From contig JAFRQQ010000027.1 of NCBI GenBank assembly GCA_017428525.1, positions 1 to 64,000 on the forward strand: DNA of 64,000 bases, written 5' to 3'. Below the pieces are notes generated by a model. The model searched no databases. It worked only from the letters and a program-made list of their open reading frames with translations, and had not been told where the DNA came from. Source of the stretch: Clostridia bacterium (GTDB lineage Bacteria > Bacillota > Clostridia > Oscillospirales > Acutalibacteraceae). Shown here one piece after another: positions 52,632-63,443 of the stretch; the first letter of the stretch is position 1, and every line of letters begins with the position of its first letter. The translations under genes and the position numbers were made by a program.

Positions 52632-53321
52632 GTGAAACGGATCCTGATTGCGGATGACGAAGCGCGCATCCGGCGCCTTGTGAGCGATTTCCTGAAAAAT
52701 GCCGGGTTTGAAACCGTGGAAGCCGTGGACGGCAGAGAAGCCATCGAGAAGTTTTTTGCCGACGGCGCGATCGACCTGGTGATCTGTGATATCATGATGC
52801 CGGAAGCGGACGGCTGGGAGGTCTGCCGCCGCATCCGTGAGCGCAGCCGCGTCCCCTTTCTGATGCTCACGGCCCGCTCGCAGGAATTCGACGAGCTGAT
52901 GTCCTTTGAATCGGGCGCGGACGATTTTGTCACCAAGCCCTTCAGCCCCACCGTGCTGGTCAAGCGGGTGCAGGCGCTGCTCAAGCGCGCGGAAACCACC
53001 GGGCTGCGCAATGAGGGCGAGGTCATCTCGCTCGACGGGCTGACGGTCGATCTGCCCGCCCACACCGTCACGCTGCAGGGCGCGCTTGTGGAGCTGACCA
53101 ACAAGGAGCACAGCATCCTCGCCAAGCTCATCGCCAGCCCTGACCGCATTTTCACGCGCGACCAGCTGCTCGATGATATCTGGGGCATGGATTTCACGGG
53201 CGACGCGCGCACGGTGGATTCCCATGTGGCGCGCCTGCGCACAAAGCTCGGCGCCTGGGGCGACGCGCATCTGAAGACCGTCTACGGCGTCGGCTATAAG
53301 ATCGAGGTGGAAGCGCGGTGA
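52632..53321 (+). CDS. OmpR/PhoB-family response regulator
   Basis: 229 residues from GTG at 52632. Receiver domain with DDE (10-12 region), phosphorylation Asp in VICDIMMP near residue 54, Thr in MLTARS and Lys in TKPFS; C-terminal winged helix with ELTNKEHSILAKL and RTVDSHVARLRTKLG. The stop overlaps the kinase start by four bases (GTGA), so the pair is cotranslated. Confidence 0.96.
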   Translation: MKRILIADDEARIRRLVSDFLKNAGFETVEAVDGREAIEKFFADGAIDLVICDIMMPEADGWEVCRRIRERSRVPFLMLTARSQEFDELMSFESGADDFVTKPFSPTVLVKRVQALLKRAETTGLRNEGEVISLDGLTVDLPAHTVTLQGALVELTNKEHSILAKLIASPDRIFTRDQLLDDIWGMDFTGDARTVDSHVARLRTKLGAWGDAHLKTVYGVGYKIEVEAR

Positions 53322-54841
53322 AGCGGCTGATCGAACGGCTCCATCTCAACCGGCTCCGCGCGAAGCTGTTTGCTGCGATTCTGGCCGTGCTCGTGCTGCT
53401 GCTGACGCTGATCAACCTGTTCAGCCAGCCGATCCTGTTTCGCGTTTTCGCCTACAACACCTACCGCACGCTGACGGCGGCGGCGGACCGCATTGAATTC
53501 TATTCCCCCTCCTCCGTCACCTATTATTTCGATATTTACGCCGTTGCGCTCAACAACAACATCACCTTTGAAATCATCACGCCCGACGGCACGATCGGCT
53601 ACACGACCGAAAACGGCGGCTCCGCGATGAGCGACGAGCATTTCCCCTCGTCGAATTCTCATCCGATGCACAATGAAACCGTCCCTTCCAACAGCTACCG
53701 CACGGCGCTGCACTACAGCAATTTTGAGATCCGCAAGCGCATCGCGACCAACGCGGAATATTTCGTCTATACGCGCGAGACCGATCTGGGCGAAACGATC
53801 TATCTCTACGCCACCGTGGCGGACGTGGAATCGGTGGTCAACGTGGCGGGGCGCGTGTTCTCGGCCATCAGCATCACGCTGATCGTCGCCATTTCCGTCG
53901 TATTCTACCTGCTGGTTTCCAGATTCACCCGCCCGCTCATGGAGATGAACGACATCACGCGCGACATGGCGGCGCTGAATTTCGAACGCAAATGCGGCGA
54001 TTACGGCGAGGATGAAATCGGGGAGCTGGGCCAGAGCATCAACACGCTCTCCACAACGCTGGACGCCACGCTTCTGGACCTGAAGGATAAGAACCGGCAG
54101 CTCGAGCTGGATATCGAGCACCGGCATCAGCTGGATAACGCGCGCAAAGCCTTCATCAGCAATGTTTCCCACGAGCTGAAAACGCCGATCGCCATCATTT
54201 CCGGCTACGCGGAAGGCGTGTGCGAGGGCATCAGCGACGACCCGGAGGTCATCCGGGAATACTGCCAGATCATCCATGACGAAAGCGTCAAGATGAACGC
54301 GCTGGTCGTGGAGCTGCTGGAGCTCTCGAAGCTGGAAAGCGGCGTGCAGCCGTTTACGCCGGCCCCCTTCGATCTCGGCGCAAAGGCGCAGGCGATGTTT
54401 GCGCATCTGGCGCTGCAATTCGAGCAGCAGGCGATCCGCGCGGTCAACGAAGTGCCCGTCGCCCTCCCCTGCTACGCGCAGGAGGATAAGATCGAGATCG
54501 TGCTGCGCAACTATCTGACCAACGCGGCCGCCCACTGCGCGGGCGAGAAGCGCATCGTGCTGCACTGCGAAGACTGCGGCGACACCTGGAAGATCACCGT
54601 CTTCAACACCGGCGCGCAGATCGCCGCCGAGGATCTGCCGGAGATCTGGGACAGCTTCTACCGCGCCGACAAGGCGCACGGGCGCAGCGAAAACCGCTTC
54701 GGGCTGGGGCTTTCCATTGTCAAAAGCATTATGAACAACCATCACTGCGCGTTCGGCGTCAACAACGTCGCCGACGGCGTTGAATTCTATTTCCATGTTG
54801 CAAAAGGACCTGGGTACTATGAAGAATCATCCGATCACTGA
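53318..54841 (+). CDS. Sensor histidine kinase
   Basis: 507 residues. Membrane segments at about 17-38 and 184-207 flank an extracytoplasmic sensor domain of about 145 residues; then a HAMP linker, the dimerisation H-box SNVSHELKTP near 280 and the ATPase domain with RNYLTNAAAHC (N box) and FGLGLSIVK (G box). Signal unknown. Its last 23 bases overlap the next lipoprotein gene, which may therefore belong to its response. Confidence 0.95.
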   Translation: MKRLIERLHLNRLRAKLFAAILAVLVLLLTLINLFSQPILFRVFAYNTYRTLTAAADRIEFYSPSSVTYYFDIYAVALNNNITFEIITPDGTIGYTTENGGSAMSDEHFPSSNSHPMHNETVPSNSYRTALHYSNFEIRKRIATNAEYFVYTRETDLGETIYLYATVADVESVVNVAGRVFSAISITLIVAISVVFYLLVSRFTRPLMEMNDITRDMAALNFERKCGDYGEDEIGELGQSINTLSTTLDATLLDLKDKNRQLELDIEHRHQLDNARKAFISNVSHELKTPIAIISGYAEGVCEGISDDPEVIREYCQIIHDESVKMNALVVELLELSKLESGVQPFTPAPFDLGAKAQAMFAHLALQFEQQAIRAVNEVPVALPCYAQEDKIEIVLRNYLTNAAAHCAGEKRIVLHCEDCGDTWKITVFNTGAQIAAEDLPEIWDSFYRADKAHGRSENRFGLGLSIVKSIMNNHHCAFGVNNVADGVEFYFHVAKGPGYYEESSDH

Positions 54842-57062
54842 CCGCATCCGGCGTGCCGCAGCGCTGCTGCTGTGCGTTTCGCTGCTCCTGCTCTGCTGCG
54901 CCTGCGGGCGCAAGGCGGAGGAGTCCGGCGTACGCACGACCCGCTCCGTCGCGAGCCGGAACACCATCACGGGCGAAACAACGCAGGCGGCGCTGCATTA
55001 TACTTCCGCGTCGAAGGTCCTCGGCGAAAAGCTTGCTGCCTCCGGCCTGATCGAGCTGTACGCCGACAAGACGACCAACAGCTTCTCCGTGCTGGAAACC
55101 ACGCAGAAAGCGGTCTGGAGCGCGCTGCCGACGGCGACCGACGCACGCACGCCGCACTGCCCGGACGCGGCCGTAGCCACGCTGCGCGTGAGCGGCGGCA
55201 CGGATCTTTATATTCTCAACACGCAGGATCACGCCGTCGCCTTCGGCCGGGCCGGCTATGCGCCGCAGGAGAACGGCGCCGTCTTCACCTATGAAATCTT
55301 TCCGGATGAAAAAACAGCCGCCAAGGAGCAGCTGAGCAGCACGGACATCGGCTTCCGGCTGCAGGTGACCGTCACGCTGCAGGACGGCAGCATGCTCGTG
55401 CAGTGCACGCACGAAAATCTGACGGGCAATCCGAATGCGCGGATCGAATCCATTACCCTGCTCAATTATTTCGGCGCATACAACGACCGCAGCGAATCGG
55501 ATTATCTGCTCGTGCCCGACGGCAGCGGCGCCATCATCAAAACCGCGCACTTTGACGAATCCTTTGAGGCGCTGACCTTTGACGTTTACGGCAGTGATCC
55601 CGCAATGAACGGGGATTCCGCCGCCGCGGCGCTGATCCCCGCTTTCGGCATGAAGCACGGCAACAGCGCCATCGTTTCCCTGATCACGCAGGGGGATTCC
55701 GCCGCCGCCATCCACGCGGTCAAGGCACAAACCACCGGCGATTACAACCGTGTATTCTCCGATTTTACCGTGACGCCGACCGCCTATGACGGCAGCACGC
55801 TCTCCGTTTCCAACCAGGAGATGGCAAGCGAGATCGGGCTGTGCTACCGCTTCCTCTCGGGCAAAAACGCAACCTACGCGGGGCTGGCCTCCGCCTGCCG
55901 CGAGCAGCTGATCCGCAACGGCGTCCTGTCGACCAAAACGGTCACGGTCGGCGATTATCTGCCCTTCTGCCTGACGCTGACCGGCGCGGTGCGCAAGCAC
56001 TTCGGCCCGCTGGAATACACCACCGCGCTCACGACCTTCGAGCAGGCGAACGACATGCTCGTGCGCATGAAGAACAAAGGCATCAACAACATCAACCTGC
56101 GCTATACGGGCGCCTTCACCGGCGGCACGGAGCAGGCGGACATTGCCAACGCGCGCCTGCTCACGCGGCTGGGCGGCAGCAGCGGTCTGGAAGCGCTCAA
56201 CGATTATATCGCAAACCAGAAAATGTCGCTGTATCTCGACGTGGATCTGCTCTCCTCCGCCAAGGGCTTCTCCGGCAGCGGCGCCGAAGATCTTTACCGG
56301 AATCCGGCGGCCTACACGCCAGACAACACGCTGGCGGATTATCTCGGCGAGCCGCAGACGCAGCGCCGTCTGCGCGCCTTCGACCAGTTCTCCAAGCTGA
56401 TCGTTTCCGTGCTTTCCGATACGCGTTATCTGGAGTTCACCGGCTTCTGCCTCAACGACGTCGGCACGCTCCTGTATTCCGATTTCTCCGCGAACGGCCT
56501 GCTGCGGGACGCCGCCGCGGAGCGCATCCGCTCCGCCATTCCCCCGCTTTCGACCGGACGCTCCACCATGGCGGTCGGCGGCAACTTCTATATGCTGAAA
56601 AATATCGACACGATCGTCGATCTGCCGATGAAGGCCACGGCCGCGCAGAGCGGCGCGTATGTGTCCGTACCCTTTGTGCCGCTGGTGCTGCACGGCATCG
56701 TGGACTACGCGGGCGACGCGATCAACACCAGCACCAATCTGGAGGAAACCCTGCTCAAATATATCGAATACGGCGCCTGCCCGCATTTCCAGTGGAACTA
56801 TGAGCCGCTGGTCAACAACACGCAGGACGACCCGTATTATTATGACAATACGATCAACACGGCGGCGGACTTCTACGCGCGCTCCAACAACGCGCTCAAT
56901 GATCTGCGCGACGCGCGCATGACCGACCATTATGCCGTGGCCGACGGCGTCTACTGCACGGAATACGACACGGGCGCCATGATCTATGTCAACTATACCG
57001 ACAGCGACTATGAAACGCTGGGCGTCGTTGTGGAAGCGAGAAACTTCCTGCGCGTCCATTGA
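54819..57062 (+). CDS. DUF5696-like lipoprotein
   Basis: 747 residues. Start at 54819 gives a signal peptide with lipobox LLLLCCAC; the two upstream in-frame ATG codons fall deeper in the kinase gene. Large, Thr/Ser-rich extracellular protein with segments such as YFGAYNDRSESDYLLVPDGSGA and KHFGPLEYTTALTTFEQAND; the fold from about residue 400 looks TIM-barrel-like (INNINLRYTGAF). It fits the DUF5696 group, whose function is unknown. Tight overlap with the sensor kinase suggests an envelope or glycan-sensing role (inference). Confidence 0.65.
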   Translation: MKNHPITDRIRRAAALLLCVSLLLLCCACGRKAEESGVRTTRSVASRNTITGETTQAALHYTSASKVLGEKLAASGLIELYADKTTNSFSVLETTQKAVWSALPTATDARTPHCPDAAVATLRVSGGTDLYILNTQDHAVAFGRAGYAPQENGAVFTYEIFPDEKTAAKEQLSSTDIGFRLQVTVTLQDGSMLVQCTHENLTGNPNARIESITLLNYFGAYNDRSESDYLLVPDGSGAIIKTAHFDESFEALTFDVYGSDPAMNGDSAAAALIPAFGMKHGNSAIVSLITQGDSAAAIHAVKAQTTGDYNRVFSDFTVTPTAYDGSTLSVSNQEMASEIGLCYRFLSGKNATYAGLASACREQLIRNGVLSTKTVTVGDYLPFCLTLTGAVRKHFGPLEYTTALTTFEQANDMLVRMKNKGINNINLRYTGAFTGGTEQADIANARLLTRLGGSSGLEALNDYIANQKMSLYLDVDLLSSAKGFSGSGAEDLYRNPAAYTPDNTLADYLGEPQTQRRLRAFDQFSKLIVSVLSDTRYLEFTGFCLNDVGTLLYSDFSANGLLRDAAAERIRSAIPPLSTGRSTMAVGGNFYMLKNIDTIVDLPMKATAAQSGAYVSVPFVPLVLHGIVDYAGDAINTSTNLEETLLKYIEYGACPHFQWNYEPLVNNTQDDPYYYDNTINTAADFYARSNNALNDLRDARMTDHYAVADGVYCTEYDTGAMIYVNYTDSDYETLGVVVEARNFLRVH

Positions 57063-57076
57063 AAGGAGACCGTTCC

Positions 57077-57421
57077 ATGCCTTACATCAAAGCCACCGTC
57101 AGCAAAGAGATTTCTCCCGCCGCGCAGGAGGCGCTCAAAGCCAAGCTCGGGCAGGCGATCGCCCTGATCCCCGGCAAGACCGAGGCCTGGCTGATGCTCT
57201 CGTTTGAGGACAACGCCCGCATGTATTTCCGCGGCGAAAACGACGCGGATTACGCCTTCGTGCAGGTCGCGCTGTTCGGCGACACCTCGGACGCCGCCTA
57301 TGACCGGCTGACCGTCGCGATCACGGAGATCGTGAATGAAACGCTGTCCATCGATCCGGCCAACATCTACATCACCTACCTGCCGTATGACCACTGGGGC
57401 TGGAACGGCAGCAACTTCTGA
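57077..57421 (+). CDS. MIF-like tautomerase
   Basis: 114 residues of the macrophage-migration-inhibitory-factor / tautomerase superfamily: Pro after the initiator Met (MPYIKATVS), the GKTEAWLMLSFEDNARM segment and the C-terminal IYITYLPYDHWGWNG. Catalytic Pro2 is present, so keto-enol tautomerase activity is possible. Start at 57077 after AAAGGAG. Confidence 0.85.
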   Translation: MPYIKATVSKEISPAAQEALKAKLGQAIALIPGKTEAWLMLSFEDNARMYFRGENDADYAFVQVALFGDTSDAAYDRLTVAITEIVNETLSIDPANIYITYLPYDHWGWNGSNF

Positions 57422-57425
57422 GGCG

Positions 57426-57791
57426 GTGCCCGCTGAAACCAAGCGGCAGTTTCTGCTGCCGGCGGCGGCAGCGGCGGTCCTTGCCCTGCTGTTTCTGCTG
57501 CTGGCCTTCGACGCGCCGAAATACCGGGACGTTGACGCAACGCTGTCCCCGTCCGTGCAGATGATCACGACCGCGCAGGAGCGCTTCCTGCCGGAGGCGC
57601 GGATCGACATCAACACGGCCGATCTTTCGCAGCTGCAGCAGCTGAAGGGCATCGGTGAGAAAAAGGCGCAGGCCATTCTCGATTACCGCGCAAAAAACGG
57701 GCGGTTCCGCAGTCTGGACGAACTGACGCTCATCAGCGGCATCAGCGCGTCCATCGTCGAAAGCAACCGGGAGCTTCTGACGCTCTCATAA
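57426..57791 (+). CDS. comEA: ComEA-like helix-hairpin-helix protein
   Basis: About 121 residues: a short cytosolic start, one membrane segment (about 10-28) and a C-terminal double helix-hairpin-helix (RIDINTADLSQLQQLKGIG, KKAQAILDYRAKNGRF). This is the DNA-binding part of ComEA, the competence receptor, but the linker is short. The GTG at 57426 is chosen because it follows the tautomerase stop and places the membrane segment early; no good ribosome binding site fits it, so the start is uncertain (ATG 57387 is the alternative). Confidence 0.75.
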   Translation: MPAETKRQFLLPAAAAAVLALLFLLLAFDAPKYRDVDATLSPSVQMITTAQERFLPEARIDINTADLSQLQQLKGIGEKKAQAILDYRAKNGRFRSLDELTLISGISASIVESNRELLTLS

Positions 57792-57827
57792 AATCAACAT
57801 TCATTTTCCCAAGCGGAGGTAAACAAT

Positions 57828-59222
<1,395 letters not shown>

Positions 59223-59279
59223 ACCGCCCCCGCCGCGCACCGCTCCCCATCCGATCAATCTGCTGAAGGAGGCTGCCGC

Positions 59280-61604
59280 ATGGTATCCGCTGCCGAACTG
59301 AAAGACAAGCTTTCCGACGTTCGCGTCTACTGGAACAAGCCGCTGAAAGGGCGCTATATGCCCTTCAAGGAAATCGCCGCCTATTCCGTGGGCGGCATCG
59401 GCGTTTATTTCATCAAGATGATCGCCACCACGATCATCATCAGCGCAACCAACGTCGTGCTTTCCAACGTGACGGGCATCCCGCCGCGCCACCTGCTGCT
59501 GATCCAGTATCTGATCACGATCACAGGGATTCCGCTCACGGCCGTCAAGGCGCATATGATCGACGGCATGCGGCTCAAATCCGGCAAATACAAGCCCTGG
59601 ATCCTCGGCATGGGCATTCCGACCGTCGCGCTCTGCCTGCTCGTGGTGTTCACGCCCTACAAGCAGATGTCGACGGCCTGGGTCTATATTCTGACGATCC
59701 TCTACAGCGTCGCGCTGAACTTCACCTACTGGTTCTTTGAGGAAGCGTATGAAAACCTGATCTTCCTGCTTTCTCCGAACACGCAGGAGCGCGCGGACGT
59801 TTCCGCGATCAAATCCATCACCTATTCCCTGGCGCCCACGATCTATATGCCGCTGATCCCCCTGATGGTCAAGCTCATGCACGCGAACGACATGTATGAC
59901 ATCCGGATCTATCAGGTGCTCTTCCCGATCATCTCCGTGATCGGCGTGGCCATGAGCATCCTCGTGTTTGCCAACACGAACGAAAAGCTCGTGCAGGCAA
60001 AGACGCACGTGGTGCAGATCGGCTTTTTCGACGCGATCAAGGCCGTTGCGAAAAACAAGTATTTCTGGATCATTTCGCTTGCGACCTGGATCGGCTTCCT
60101 CGAGGGCGCCATGGGCTACATCCTCGCCTGGCTCTATAATTACGGCAAGCTCTGCACGGACGGGCAGTATGCCTTCATCACGCTGATCTACGGCAACGCC
60201 TCGCTCTGGGGCATGATCGCCGCGCCCTTCTGCATCAAGCGCTGGGGCAAAAAGCGCACGATGATCGTCACGAATCTGTTCAACATTCTGTTCATTGCGT
60301 GCCTGTATCCCGCCGTCAGCCTGCACGTGAATTTCCCGGATCTTTGCATCTGGATCGTGCTGGTCTTCCTCTGGCTCAACGCGCTGATGAATTCCTTCGC
60401 CGTGATCCTGAATCCGGCGGTGCAGGCCGATATCCGCGACTATCAGCACTACATCACCGGCGAGCGGATCGACGGCATGTTTGCGGCGGTCGGCCTGATC
60501 ACGAGCTTCATCACCATGGCGACGAACTCCGTGATCCCGCTGATTTTCGACCGCTACGGCATCAACGAACACAACGGCTACGAAAACGCCTTCGACATCC
60601 TCGGCCGGGAGCCGGCGACGCTGTATGCGCTGATCAACCTGCTGATTCTGCTTTCGGTGATCGGCGCGGCCTTCAACGTCATCCCATACTTCTTCTATGA
60701 CCTTTCGGAAGAAAAGCAACGCGGCATGATCGGCATTCTCAAAATCCGCGCGATGTTTGAGGATTTCGGCAACGACGCGCTGACGGACCGCGACCTGATC
60801 GACGGCACGGATCTGCTGCGTGACGCGCTGGAAGCGGAGGCGATCGAGCAGACGCCCGTCACGCCCGGCCTGCCCCGCAAGGAGCGCCGCCGGATCGAAA
60901 CGGCGAATTCCGACCTGCGCGTGCACAAGATGATCGCCGCGGAATACCGTAAATTCGATACGGAGGAATACCGCTACCGCTATGCGAACGCCGTGGAGCT
61001 CCTGCAGGGCGGCCTGACGCGCATTCTCTCCGCCGACCGGCAGGCCGTCGCCGACGCGAAAGCCCTGCCCGACGACACGGAAAGCGCAAAGGCGATCCGC
61101 AAATTCGCGGTGACGCAGGCCCGGCAGCTGCTCGGCAGCAAAAAGGCCGTCGAGCGGCATTACAACGGGCAGATGCCGGAATTCGACGACCGGGTCTTTG
61201 AAACGCTCTTTGCGGAAGAAACGGAAAACGACAACGCCAAGACCGAGGCCTACCGCAGGCTGGACGCCGCAAAAGCCGCCAAAAACAAGGCGGAGATCGC
61301 CGAGATCAAGACGGAGCTCAAGGCGCTGAAGGACGACGCCTACCGCATCAAGGGCGCCATCAAGGAGGCCACGCGCGAGAGCAGCCGCTACGCCCGCGCC
61401 ATTCGTCCGTATGCCGACGCGCAGAAGCTGATCGCGCAGAAAGAAAACTTCGCCCGCTTCGGTGAAATCGAGGCGCGCTATGACGCCGCCGTCGCGCGGG
61501 AAGCCGAGGCGGAAGCCGCCGCCAAAGCGCTCGCCGCGCAGGAGGCGGAGGAGCGCCGCCGCGACAAGGAGCGACGTTTAGAGGAGCGCAAGAACAGGAA
61601 ATAA
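59280..61604 (+). CDS. GPH/MFS-type carrier with long cytosolic C-terminal coiled coil
   Basis: 774 residues. About twelve membrane segments occupy residues about 35-475; the N-terminal cytosolic part has PLKGRYMPFKEIAAYSVGG, similar to the next gene's EGKYVPYREY start, and the pattern fits the glycoside-pentoside-hexuronide (sodium symporter) group of the MFS. From about 478 to the end is an additional charged, mostly helical cytosolic region, rich in Ala, Glu, Arg and Lys, ending in a Glu/Arg repeat-like tail (AEAEAAAKALAAQEAEERRR). Such a large tail is unusual for this carrier group. AAGGAGG precedes the ATG. Confidence 0.82.
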   Translation: MVSAAELKDKLSDVRVYWNKPLKGRYMPFKEIAAYSVGGIGVYFIKMIATTIIISATNVVLSNVTGIPPRHLLLIQYLITITGIPLTAVKAHMIDGMRLKSGKYKPWILGMGIPTVALCLLVVFTPYKQMSTAWVYILTILYSVALNFTYWFFEEAYENLIFLLSPNTQERADVSAIKSITYSLAPTIYMPLIPLMVKLMHANDMYDIRIYQVLFPIISVIGVAMSILVFANTNEKLVQAKTHVVQIGFFDAIKAVAKNKYFWIISLATWIGFLEGAMGYILAWLYNYGKLCTDGQYAFITLIYGNASLWGMIAAPFCIKRWGKKRTMIVTNLFNILFIACLYPAVSLHVNFPDLCIWIVLVFLWLNALMNSFAVILNPAVQADIRDYQHYITGERIDGMFAAVGLITSFITMATNSVIPLIFDRYGINEHNGYENAFDILGREPATLYALINLLILLSVIGAAFNVIPYFFYDLSEEKQRGMIGILKIRAMFEDFGNDALTDRDLIDGTDLLRDALEAEAIEQTPVTPGLPRKERRRIETANSDLRVHKMIAAEYRKFDTEEYRYRYANAVELLQGGLTRILSADRQAVADAKALPDDTESAKAIRKFAVTQARQLLGSKKAVERHYNGQMPEFDDRVFETLFAEETENDNAKTEAYRRLDAAKAAKNKAEIAEIKTELKALKDDAYRIKGAIKEATRESSRYARAIRPYADAQKLIAQKENFARFGEIEARYDAAVAREAEAEAAAKALAAQEAEERRRDKERRLEERKNRK

Positions 61605-61628
61605 ACCCCCTGCACGAGAAAGGCGAAT

Positions 61629-61663
61629 CGCATTCTGCTTTTCGCATTCCGCATTTCGCATTA
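61629..61663 (+). repeat. Heptamer repeats (CGCATTN)5 between paired carrier genes
   Basis: Five 7-base units, CGCATTC, TGCTTTT, CGCATTC, CGCATTT, CGCATTA; the second is degenerate. It fills the gap between the two carrier genes directly before an AGAGGGAGG ribosome binding site. Similar 'CGCATT' runs occur in intergenic DNA of gut Clostridia from memory; origin unknown. Confidence 0.7.
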
Positions 61664-61679
61664 AAGAGGGAGGCTGGTT

Positions 61680-63443
61680 ATGGCAAACATCAAGGAAAAG
61701 ATCGGCACGTTTTATCACGAGGTCCGCGACCACTGGAAGGAGCCGGCAGAGGGAAAATATGTGCCCTACCGGGAATACAAGGATATCTTCCTTGCGGTCG
61801 GCTGCAACTATTCCGGCAACAAGACGCTGGAATACCTCGGCTTCTGGGCGTCCTGCTACCTGATGATGTATCACTACAAGCTGCCCTATCTGACCTTCTC
61901 CGTGATCAACATCATCAATATGCCGCTCAACTACATCTGGACGATGATGACGTGGTATATTGCGGACAATCTCGGCTTCATGCCGAAGAAGAACGAGCGC
62001 AAATTCTACGGCGTTTATATGCTGCTGACCGTGGTGGGCATTGCGCTGATCGTGTTTGACCCCTCGCAGCTTTTCAATCAGAGCGGCCGGTTCGTGACCT
62101 ATATGAACAGCCTCGAGGGCATCAGCTGCTCCTCGGCGTTCAAGATCCTCGGCACGCACCTGCTCTGGAACGGCTGGTCCGGCGCGCGCAATATCTTCTG
62201 GCGCAAGAAGCTGATCCCGAAATACGGACGCTACAAGTATTCACTCTACTGCAACGCAATCCCGAAGTGCATCACGGTGATCCTGATCGGCTGGCTGCCG
62301 TTTTACAATATCCCCGACGTCGTCACCCGCGTCTGGGTCGCCAACCTGATGTTTGCGATCTACAGCCTGTTCCCGTTTGACAATTCCCTGGAAATGTGCG
62401 CGCAGAATATCAGCCCGAATGTGCGCGAACGCATCTGGGTGCGCACGATTCCGATCAAGCTCTCGCATTTCCTCAACTCGATCATTTCGATCCTGATGCC
62501 CGTATTCATCGGCATGCTGCGCTATGAATGGGCGGACATCAATCTGTTCAAATACATCATCCCGGGCTTCTTCACCTTCTGCGTGGCGGTGACGATGATC
62601 TTCGCCGGGCGCATCAAGGAGCGCATCCCGCAGCCGCCCATTGAGCGCAAGGTCACCATCAGCTTCTGGGACGGCATGTTCGGCGTGATGCGCAACAAAT
62701 ACAAATGGGTCAACACCATTGTCGGCCTGCTGGATTCCCTGGGCAACGGCATGCTGCCGTTCGCCACCATTCTCTATCTTTACACCTTCCGTCTGAGCGG
62801 CCTGATCTACAGCCTGCTCGTGGCGCTTGTCTCCTTCGCGGGCACGCCGCCGGATTTCTTCTCCCCTTACTTCCTCAAGCGGTTCTCCTACAAGCAGATC
62901 ATGATTTTCTATCAGCTCTCGCGGGCGCTGGGCAACGCGGCGATCGTGCTCTCCCTGCTCTTCCTGGGCGACCGGGTCAATCTGTGCGGCACCGTGTGCG
63001 TGCTCGTGCTGATCTTCATGGAGATGACCAAGACGATCCCCACCACGGCCGGCCACGATATGGATATCCGCATCAACGACTATCAGATGTATCTCTCGGG
63101 CGAGCGGCTGGAGAATTTCTCCGGCGTGTTCGGCTGGTTCACCGGCCCGATCACCTCGTTCGTCGGCCTGATCATCCCGCTGATGCTGCTGCGCTACGGC
63201 TTCAACAGCAACTGGGACGTGCTCTTTGTCGACGCCTCCCGCTTCAAAATTATCGTCATTCCGATCATCATCGATATCGTCGGCTATGTGCTCATGACCA
63301 TTCCGTATCTCTCCTGGGATTATGACGACCGGAAGCAGAATATGGTCATGGAGGTGCTCAAGGCGCGTGAACGAGCGACCCACGGCAGCCTGGACGGCAC
63401 CGAAGCGCCGGCGGAGCCGGCAGAAAGCGAGGTGGTTTCATGA
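61680..63443 (+). CDS. GPH/MFS-type carrier, partner of the preceding carrier
   Basis: 587 residues with about twelve membrane segments (about 40-540) and the same N-terminal theme (WKEPAEGKYVPYREYKD) as the previous carrier, plus the repeated late block MDIRINDYQMYLSGERLENFSGVFGWF, which parallels DIRDYQHYITGERIDGMF in the other protein. The two are clearly paralogous and tandem. The substrate is unknown. Its stop overlaps the start of the LRR gene by four bases (ATGA). Confidence 0.82.
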   Translation: MANIKEKIGTFYHEVRDHWKEPAEGKYVPYREYKDIFLAVGCNYSGNKTLEYLGFWASCYLMMYHYKLPYLTFSVINIINMPLNYIWTMMTWYIADNLGFMPKKNERKFYGVYMLLTVVGIALIVFDPSQLFNQSGRFVTYMNSLEGISCSSAFKILGTHLLWNGWSGARNIFWRKKLIPKYGRYKYSLYCNAIPKCITVILIGWLPFYNIPDVVTRVWVANLMFAIYSLFPFDNSLEMCAQNISPNVRERIWVRTIPIKLSHFLNSIISILMPVFIGMLRYEWADINLFKYIIPGFFTFCVAVTMIFAGRIKERIPQPPIERKVTISFWDGMFGVMRNKYKWVNTIVGLLDSLGNGMLPFATILYLYTFRLSGLIYSLLVALVSFAGTPPDFFSPYFLKRFSYKQIMIFYQLSRALGNAAIVLSLLFLGDRVNLCGTVCVLVLIFMEMTKTIPTTAGHDMDIRINDYQMYLSGERLENFSGVFGWFTGPITSFVGLIIPLMLLRYGFNSNWDVLFVDASRFKIIVIPIIIDIVGYVLMTIPYLSWDYDDRKQNMVMEVLKARERATHGSLDGTEAPAEPAESEVVS

